32,392 nucleotides of DNA, taken from contig JAQTQQ010000012.1 in NCBI GenBank assembly GCA_028712175.1, positions 1 through 32,392 of the forward strand, written 5' to 3'. Positions 27,329-32,392 of the stretch are shown piece by piece (the stretch's first letter is position 1; each line of letters opens with the position of its first letter). Source of the stretch: Candidatus Omnitrophota bacterium (GTDB lineage Bacteria; Omnitrophota; Gorgyraeia; Gygaellales; Profunditerraquicolaceae). The notes beneath the pieces were generated by a model, which was not told the DNA's origin, searched no databases, and saw only the letters and a list, made by a program, of their open reading frames with translations. A program made the position numbers and the translations under genes.

Positions 27329-28833
27329 TCTCCTTGTTCTTTCTCGGAAAAAACTTCCGCAGTAAAAACATAAAGTTCGGTGTTTTTGTCTCTCCAGGCA
27401 TCCGCAGGCAACCCTGCCTTATGCGCACAAAGATTATTCAGGAATTCCTCTTTACTCCAGCCGGTTTCCGTCGCTACCTGAGGCAGGAATACCCCGCTAT
27501 GGACGCCCTTACGCACCAAAACTCCGTGCATGCCTAATTTTATATCATCCGCTGAAACTACCCTATTTAACGCAGATAATACAGAGATCTCTATCTCTGT
27601 TTCTTCAAGTTCCGATAAACTAAGCGCGCTAAATCGCAAGTCACCTACCGCCGCTTCAACTGCCATATCGCGTACGGTTAAATAAAGGGGCGCATTACCT
27701 ATAAGGTTACCGATACAACCTCTTAGATTGCCGTGCATATTAAGTGTAACAAAAGAACCCGTTTTCTGGTTTAACAGCGGATCGCTTTGGCTTACCTGTA
27801 GCTTCTTGCCTGTTTTTAGGTATGTTGCAATTGAATCCCTGGCGATTTTTAAGAGCTCTTTTTTCTGCTGATTATTTAGCATATTTTCTCCTTTCGGATA
27901 AGCAATTGCACAGCTTAAGTAACCTACGGTCCAATCTCCTTTAGTAAGATTTCCGGTTACAAGCGCAGAATTAGTTTGATTTAACACCTCCACCTTGTTG
28001 CAGCCAATATCCTTAGCTAAACTTAGTGCGATTACGCTGGCAAACCCTCCGCAGGCGCTCGCTTTCCCGTCCCGAAGCGCGTAGTATAATTCTTCGTAAG
28101 CCATTTTTTCAATCAGGCCAAGGGTAAATGTATCAATCTTCTCGGCCTCTTTAAAATCATAACCATGGTACATATCGGTAGAAACAACCAACAGGACATC
28201 CCGCCGTTCTCCGATAGCATTCTTAAGCAAACCGGAAATATGCTTACAGGTTTCAAGCGAACAATCTCCAATAATTACAGGTACAATCTTCCAGCGGTAA
28301 TTCCCGGTTGATCCTGTTTTATCCGGGAGGTAAGAATTTGGCAATACTTTTTGTAAAAAGGGCAGCTGCACTTCCACCGAGTGCTCATTTTTAAATGCTG
28401 ATTCATCTAAAAAGATCTCCGGGTTTCCCTCGGTAATGCTTTTAACAAATTCTTCGTCGATACTTATTCGCCCTAAACTGGTCAAAAAAGAACCCTGCCC
28501 GTAAACAGCGGCACCATTAAAAGCCTTGTGGTGGCTTGTACCTAAAACAATTACGGTCTTATAAGGCTTATTTCTTATTAGCTTATAACCAAACGCAGCA
28601 GTAGGCCCCGAATAACCATAGCCGGCATGCGGGCTGATAAGCATAAGAACCTCACCGCCTGCAGGCACAGGCTCGGCTTTTTCCAGAAAACCATCAATCA
28701 TCCTTGATAATTCTTCTTTTGAGGCGGGATAAAACTTGCCGGCGAAATCCGGCTCTTTTATCGAGGCAAAACAGATTGCATAAAGCCAAAAGACAAAAAT
28801 AAAAACGAAATTAGAAATTATTTTCTTACACAT
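27325..28833 (-). CDS. exported Memo-AMMECR1 fusion protein (AmmeMemoRadiSam B+A)
   Basis: 502 residues. A hydrophobic signal (about 5-23, NFVFIFVFWLYAICFA) is followed by a Memo-type domain (about 27-310): GKFYPASKEEL, SPHAGYGYSGP, LGTSHHKAFNGAAVYG, NEHSVEVQLPFLQ and ACGGFASV carry the conserved His, Asp and Cys positions. A linker leads to an AMMECR1 domain (about 325-495) with LRGCIGNLIGNAPLY and DLRFSALSLSELE. Both families belong to the AmmeMemoRadiSam set, usually with a radical SAM gene, which is not in this window. Fusion plus export signal is the odd point. The function is unsettled. No good Shine-Dalgarno is seen before the ATG. Confidence 0.9.
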   Translation of the reverse strand: MCKKIISNFVFIFVFWLYAICFASIKEPDFAGKFYPASKEELSRMIDGFLEKAEPVPAGGEVLMLISPHAGYGYSGPTAAFGYKLIRNKPYKTVIVLGTSHHKAFNGAAVYGQGSFLTSLGRISIDEEFVKSITEGNPEIFLDESAFKNEHSVEVQLPFLQKVLPNSYLPDKTGSTGNYRWKIVPVIIGDCSLETCKHISGLLKNAIGERRDVLLVVSTDMYHGYDFKEAEKIDTFTLGLIEKMAYEELYYALRDGKASACGGFASVIALSLAKDIGCNKVEVLNQTNSALVTGNLTKGDWTVGYLSCAIAYPKGENMLNNQQKKELLKIARDSIATYLKTGKKLQVSQSDPLLNQKTGSFVTLNMHGNLRGCIGNLIGNAPLYLTVRDMAVEAAVGDLRFSALSLSELEETEIEISVLSALNRVVSADDIKLGMHGVLVRKGVHSGVFLPQVATETGWSKEEFLNNLCAHKAGLPADAWRDKNTELYVFTAEVFSEKEQGE

Positions 28834-29178
28834 TTATCAGATAGGCATCCGCCTGATTAGCGATTCCCCTGGGGGCAGCCAAGAAAATTGTGGTCCTTTC
28901 TGGATAAGATTAGAGCTTGTATCCAGCAAGCACCGTCAAAATACTCTTAGTCTATATCAATGCTCTGCGCGCGGAGCGCGCCCCGTATTTTCATGCAACA
29001 GTCAGCCTTTGCCGAAGCAAGGCCTCCTTTGGCGCTCGCTTCTTGCCAATTTTAAGGCTTGTACGACTTTGCTTCGACTTGCCTCTGTTACTGCCTAAAA
29101 ACAGCACGAAACAACAAACAAAATCTCTTGGGGCCAGCGTTTAGAAACGCTGTAAAATTTTGCAAAGAAAAAAGAGTG
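28834..29178 (-). other. hairpin-rich non-coding stretch: long leader or unknown RNA
   Basis: About 345 bases between a good promoter and the Memo-AMMECR1 gene with no convincing minus-strand ORF. Read on the minus strand it holds, in order: CAGCGTT/AACGCTG hairpin (29135-29152); a stem with a C(UUCG)G tetraloop (29005-29023); a GCGCGC/GCGCGC hairpin with a 3-base loop (28967-28981); and CTGGATA/TATCCAG (28900-28926), which competes with a nested GCTTG/CAAGC pair. The part around 28961-29040 is clearly GC-richer than its surroundings. There is no T-run terminator, so it may be a 5' leader of the downstream operon. I could not match it to RNase P, tmRNA, 6S or a known riboswitch. A decayed mobile element is the alternative. 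Confidence 0.45.
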
Positions 29179-29184
29179 AATTTT

Positions 29185-29213
29185 ATTATACTGCAAGCAC
29201 ACAAAATATTCAA
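29185..29213 (-). promoter_or_regulatory. strong sigma-70-type promoter
   Basis: TTGAAT (29208-29213) and a perfect TATAAT (29185-29190) with exactly 17 bases between. The predicted start near 29178 begins the structured stretch that leads to the Memo-AMMECR1 operon. Confidence 0.75.
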
Positions 29214-29252
29214 GAACGGAATTTTGCTTCAGGCAGGCTTAAAAAACTATTT

Positions 29253-29720
29253 TTATGTGCAAGGGCTTGCTTCTATCCATTTTTCCAAAGCATCTGGATC
29301 CCACGCCAAATGTTGTGTCGACCTGCATTCCAGAGCCTTAGGAGCTATTGCTTTTTCGCAGCCTTCAAGAAATATACCGCGAATTCTCATCCACGCTTTC
29401 CCAGGTAAAAGCGCATCTTTCATTTTATAAAAATTATTGACTTCCCACTCCACCCAAGCATTCTTATAAGTCTCATTTCCGATTAAAACGGCTAATTTGG
29501 CACACTGCTCAAATTTCTTAATAATCTCTTCCCGTATTGTTTTTGAACGGCTATCATTTTGCTGACATTGCAGCAATTTTTCGCTCCCGTTAGCCGATAT
29601 TTCTTTGAAGCAATAATCATAAGACTCAAACACATGTTTCGATTTGCCTTTAATAAAATTGAAGGATTCAACTTGCTTTTGGTCGGTATGGTCAAAACTG
29701 ACAAATACGTTTATTGCCAT
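29253..29720 (-). CDS. TIR-like (ThsB/DUF1863-type) protein
   Basis: 155 residues. It begins MAINVFVSFDHTDQ, the first strand of TIR-like domains, and has IREEIIKKFEQCAKLAVLIG (about 62-81) followed by NETYKNAWVEWEV. The Glu of WVEWE (E93) matches the catalytic-type glutamate of TIR NAD-processing enzymes and ThsB proteins. It is a single domain with no membrane helix. ThsB works in Thoeris anti-phage defence with ThsA; no ThsA-like gene is in the window, so defence is only a possibility. Shine-Dalgarno AAGGAG precedes the ATG. Confidence 0.85.
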   Translation of the reverse strand: MAINVFVSFDHTDQKQVESFNFIKGKSKHVFESYDYCFKEISANGSEKLLQCQQNDSRSKTIREEIIKKFEQCAKLAVLIGNETYKNAWVEWEVNNFYKMKDALLPGKAWMRIRGIFLEGCEKAIAPKALECRSTQHLAWDPDALEKWIEASPCT

Positions 29721-29833
29721 GGCTTCTCCTTAATATTCTGCTTCCAGATAGAAACCCTTACCAACTTGCAAACAGACAGCATTGAAAATTCAGGCCAAAG
29801 GTTATTTATCTGTATTGCTTAAATATTTATTTC

Positions 29834-30004
29834 TTATCCGCCTAAGACTTCTTTTTCTGCCTTAAGCCATATATACCAATCTTTTCCTTGAGGCTTACCT
29901 TCTTTTTCCCAAATACAGTATGCTTTCTTCTGCACCTCAACAAACAACTTCCCGGATGCAACGAGAGAATCTTTCTTGTCGGACATAATTTTTTTTGCGG
30001 CCAT
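29834..30004 (-). CDS. DUF2934 small protein
   Basis: A 56-residue basic protein. The second half, KAYCIWEKEGKPQGKDWYIW then LKAEKEV, is the DUF2934 signature (aromatic residues, a Glu-Gly-Pro-Gly turn and WLxAE). These small proteins are widespread in soil and subsurface bacteria and have no known function. Shine-Dalgarno AAAGGAG sits eight bases before the ATG at 30004. It lies 113 bases upstream of the TIR-like gene. Confidence 0.85.
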   Translation of the reverse strand: MAAKKIMSDKKDSLVASGKLFVEVQKKAYCIWEKEGKPQGKDWYIWLKAEKEVLGG

Positions 30005-30085
30005 TGATCACTCCTTTCTTTTCAACGACTTTGTTTATCCTATTACCTAAAATACTATTCTCTATCCACCTCCTTTCGATAAGAC

Positions 30086-30373
30086 TTAATCTAATATGGC
30101 AATACCCTTAACCAGCATTTTTTTATCTCGAGTTTTTATAAAATCTATATTAACCTTACTGCCGGGTTTTATATCGGTTAAAGCGACAAATTTATTACAT
30201 CTGCCTATAATCAATGCGTGAATGTCTACAACAAAAATTGTCTCTATACACTTTATCTTGCCTCCACTAACTACTCTTTCCTCTACAATTAATCTCTTGG
30301 CATTATTATCTACTCTCTTTATTCTAACTCCCAGCAACCTATCAGAAATTATTCCTTTGCGTTTACAACCCAT
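30086..30373 (-). CDS. small protein, unknown
   Basis: 95 residues, basic, predicted mostly beta (LIVEERVVSGGKIKCIETIF, then IHALIIGRCNKFVAL). No signal peptide or membrane helix, and two cysteines in the middle. KPGSKVNIDFIK near the end resembles the exposed turn of OB-fold or SH3-like barrels. No family recognised. The ATG is one base after the preceding stop, so it is translationally linked to the 71-residue gene. It has no independent promoter that I can see. Confidence 0.55.
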   Translation of the reverse strand: MGCKRKGIISDRLLGVRIKRVDNNAKRLIVEERVVSGGKIKCIETIFVVDIHALIIGRCNKFVALTDIKPGSKVNIDFIKTRDKKMLVKGIAILD

Positions 30374-30374
30374 T

Positions 30375-30590
30375 TTAATTTATTTTAGAAATAGAGGCGT
30401 CTTTAAGCCAAAGATTTGTTATGCCATGGTCATTTTTTAAGGTCAAAACTATATCTTCATCATTGCCTTTATATTCAAACTTGTTAACATAACTCCCCGT
30501 TGAAATTACTTTGATCTTTTCAATTATACCAGTGCGATCTACGGGATATTTTATCGTCTCTCCTATGCTTAATACAACATTCCGAGCCAT
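30375..30590 (-). CDS. small protein, unknown
   Basis: 71 residues with Shine-Dalgarno GGAGGAGG. The sequence SIGETIKYPVDRTGIIEKIK followed by DDEDI-like strands suggests a small beta-barrel (KOW/Tudor-like layout: Pro-Val-Asp-Arg-Thr-Gly turn between strands). No family recognised. It lies 52 bases after the rnk-like gene and overlaps in expression with the 95-residue gene downstream; the two may form a pair. Confidence 0.6.
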   Translation of the reverse strand: MARNVVLSIGETIKYPVDRTGIIEKIKVISTGSYVNKFEYKGNDEDIVLTLKNDHGITNLWLKDASISKIN

Positions 30591-30641
30591 TTAGCCTCCT
30601 CCTTGATTTTTCAACCTCCTAAACTCATATTTACGATTTCT

Positions 30642-31175
30642 CTATTTTACGTACTGGTTAGAGATGGTAATCTTTGGCTGCTTCGGGCTGATACAATATT
30701 TTTTTATCTTGAGCCTTCTTAATCCCGCTGGGACTTTCCATTTAATGACATCGCCTACCTTAACTCCCAATATTGCTGTGCCGATAGGAGCTAAAATAGA
30801 GATTTTGTTTTGTTCAATATCTACGTCTTCAGGATATGCTACCTGGTAAATCTCATCTTTGCCCGTATCCATATCTTTAACGCAAACCTTTGAATTCATG
30901 GTAACTATATTTTGGGGGAGTTTGTCAATTTCAACTATAGTTGCCCTGTCCAGTTCAGCCCCGAGTTCTTCAATCCGCTCCCATTCTGTATCATTTCTTG
31001 AATTCTTTATTCTTCTTACTTCTTTAATCAATCCTGATTCGTCCCGAGAACTAAAGCTATGCTCCAGCTCATCAAGAGACCGCCTGTCAATCCCCTTCCG
31101 GGATATCATATTTTTGATTATTTCCTTTAGACGTTCGAAATCCTGCTTTGTTATATAAATTTGCTTATCTTTCAT
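30642..31175 (-). CDS. rnk: Rnk/GreA-type RNA polymerase secondary-channel protein
   Basis: 177 residues from the ATG at 31175 (Shine-Dalgarno AAGGAG). The N-terminus KQIYITKQDFERLKEII matches Rnk. The middle is a short coiled coil. The C-terminal GreA-like FKBP fold is clear: NIVTMNSKVCVKDMDTGKDE (about 91-110), YPEDVDI, ISILAPIGTAILG and VGDVIKWKVPAG. It is longer than Rnk of E. coli (about 136), mainly in the coiled coil and tail. Such proteins bind RNA polymerase; Rnk was first described as a regulator of nucleoside diphosphate kinase. The call between Rnk and a GreA paralogue is not absolute. Confidence 0.8.
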   Translation of the reverse strand: MKDKQIYITKQDFERLKEIIKNMISRKGIDRRSLDELEHSFSSRDESGLIKEVRRIKNSRNDTEWERIEELGAELDRATIVEIDKLPQNIVTMNSKVCVKDMDTGKDEIYQVAYPEDVDIEQNKISILAPIGTAILGVKVGDVIKWKVPAGLRRLKIKKYCISPKQPKITISNQYVK

Positions 31176-31185
31176 CTCTAACTCC

Positions 31186-32071
31186 TTAGTTTCTACTTTC
31201 AGCCTCATCTGATTTGGATGTGACAATTTGGGCAATATTAACAGCATGCGCAGAAATATCCTTTACGCACTGGATAATAAACAATACGGTTGATTCGCTG
31301 CTTTCAGCAGATTCGGCTGTTTTACCGGCCTCTAAAAAACTTTCCTGCATATGGCTGCATATTCTTTTGAGCCCGAGGCTCCTGAAAAAAGTCTCTTTTG
31401 CCAGCAGCATATCATTCTTTAAGAAAGCGATAACGGAATCCCAAACTATATTCTGAAAAATCCTGCCAAACTGGGAAATATTAATTTTATATTTATCCGG
31501 AATACCTGTATTTAAGCTTAACGGGTTTGCTGCAATGCCTGCAATCAGATCCGCAATTTGCTTTAGTTCTATTTACGGCTATCCCTGAGAATATAAATTT
31601 TGAATTCTCACCTTCAGGCTGGTGCTGATTAATCACGCCAGAGAAATATTCCTGAAAGTCGTTGCAGAAAACTCCGATCTTTTTATTATTATCAATGGTT
31701 TCCTGCATCTTTTGGGCGTCAAAAAACATGAGAACGCCGGATGTTTTGCTTATAGCCTCCTGCGTCAAACAGCAGCTTTTAAGCAAATCATCGTTAAATT
31801 TCTTAAGTTCTTTTTCGGTAGCCATCCTTGAGTCCTTTCTTAGATCCATCAAATGATTTTGCATTAACCAAACAAAGATATTCATATCCATGATTTCATA
31901 ATTTTCGCGCCGGCTTAATAATAACCGGCTTAGTTTCCCATTGATAAATAAGCAATCGCTAAATTTGCCGAAGCAATACTTCTTTTTACGTTTAATATTT
32001 GGATGAAATGAACCTTCTCCGTAGCAGCCGTAATAACCAATCGGTCTCAGAGCAACAAAAAATGGGCACAT
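31186..32071 (-). pseudogene. PhoU-like protein with Cys-rich N-terminus, broken by a 1-base frameshift
   Basis: Frame one runs 32071 to about 31574 and frame two from 31572 to 31186. Removing one A (minus strand) from the AAA at 31572-31574 joins them as GIAV-IELKQIADLIAGIAANP. From the ATG at 31825 (Shine-Dalgarno AAGGA) this gives about 212 residues, PhoU-sized, with two repeats: DNNKKIG then IADLIAGIA, and NDMLLAKE then ISAHAVNIAQIV. PhoU proteins regulate phosphate uptake and PhoR. A further 82 in-frame residues upstream, starting at 32071 after GAGGG, carry CPFF and YCFGKFSDCLF, a possible four-Cys site. Read as annotated, frame one ends in an out-of-frame tail. A sequencing or assembly error is as likely as true decay. 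Confidence 0.65.
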
Positions 32072-32084
32072 TATTCATTCCCTC

Positions 32085-32392
32085 TTAGATAACCGGGCCA
32101 AGGCGCGCTGATGCCCGCACATCTCCTATGGTATAGAAAGCATTCGAATCGAATTCTTTTATTATATCTAACGTTTTGTCCAATAATTTACGCCTAACGA
32201 TAATGAAAATTATTCTGACCGGTCCGGACGTCCCCTGCGCATCAATTGCAGTTGCGCCGTATCCGTTAGCACGGAAATATGTTAATAAACCGGACGGATC
32301 CTTGCCCGTAATGAATTGAACAGCTATGTTGCCTATGGCTATCTTTCTTTCTATTGTGATGCCGACGAAAGTCCCCATGCTAAACCCGGCCG
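32085..32392 (-). CDS. UPF0316/DUF2179 membrane protein, C-terminal part (cut by window edge)
   Basis: The frame is open to the right edge (AGFSMGTFVGITIERKIAIG), so the 5' end, including most membrane helices, is outside. The visible soluble end has ANGYGATAIDAQGTSGPVRI, then IIVRRKLLDKTLDIIKEFD and AFYTIGDVR, the DUF2179 signature of UPF0316 proteins. These are inner-membrane proteins of unknown function with a ligand-binding-like cytosolic tail. The stop is 13 bases before the start of the PhoU-like frame, so they are probably one operon. Confidence 0.88.
   Translation of the reverse strand, partial: AGFSMGTFVGITIERKIAIGNIAVQFITGKDPSGLLTYFRANGYGATAIDAQGTSGPVRIIFIIVRRKLLDKTLDIIKEFDSNAFYTIGDVRASARLGPVI

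Noticed and set aside
28834-29178. RNase P RNA, tmRNA or 6S RNA
   Set aside because: The conserved cores (for example GAGGAAAGTCC of RNase P, or the tRNA-like end of tmRNA) are missing.
28917-29430. Overlapping plus-strand ORFs around the structured stretch
   Set aside because: They have no recognisable domain or clear ribosome site, partly lie antisense to the TIR-like gene, and the hairpins read better on the minus strand.
29253-29720. Full Thoeris system
   Set aside because: Only the ThsB-like TIR protein is present; no ThsA (SIR2/SLOG or Macro effector) gene is found in the window.

Overview
This window reads as one chromosomal segment of a Gram-negative, probably anaerobic bacterium. 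Every gene I can support is on the minus strand, so all operons are read from high to low coordinates. An uncultured lineage such as Candidatus Omnitrophota is my best guess. It rests on gene content only: anaerobic-type thiazole synthesis (ThiH), acetate kinase/phosphotransacetylase with a separate BioD/DRTGG subunit, a membrane pyrophosphatase, a CHAT-TPR protein beside a sigma factor, and an exported Memo-AMMECR1 fusion. No rRNA or tRNA is present to test this.

Layout from the left. 1-2530: acetate operon trxA > BioD/DRTGG > pta > ackA (cut by the window edge), joined by 1-base stop/start overlaps or a 1-base gap. 2531-2863: mostly non-coding, with a possible 48-residue ORF. 2864-4435: exported Asp-box (BNR) repeat protein. 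4484-6512: feoAB ferrous iron transporter with its terminator. 6607-9476: thiSGHF behind a promoter, a TPP riboswitch and an attenuator hairpin. 9493-10314: two small exported cysteine-rich proteins and a 59-residue 4-oxalocrotonate tautomerase-like protein. 10324-16038: a sulfur assimilation block headed by an Rrf2 regulator (Rrf2, DUF2292, DUF3034-like outer-membrane protein, metY, cysK, metX, metW).

16055-19646: an ECF sigma factor, a soluble zinc-finger anti-sigma-like protein and a transmembrane CHAT-protease/TPR protein in one compact operon. This is the strongest candidate for a little-described system: a caspase-like protease in a position to control a sigma factor by proteolysis. 19671-21936: hppA with promoter and terminator. 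21926-28833: a long run of a GT39 and a GT2 glycosyltransferase, a small membrane protein, nitroreductase, thioesterase, mtaB, rsmE and the exported Memo-AMMECR1 fusion.

28834-32392 is the most accessory-looking part: a promoter followed by about 345 nt of GC-rich, hairpin-rich sequence with no convincing ORF (long leader or unknown RNA), a lone ThsB-type TIR-like protein, a DUF2934 protein, two unrecognised small proteins, an Rnk-type elongation-factor relative, a PhoU-like gene broken by one extra base, and the C-terminal part of a UPF0316/DUF2179 membrane protein running off the right edge.
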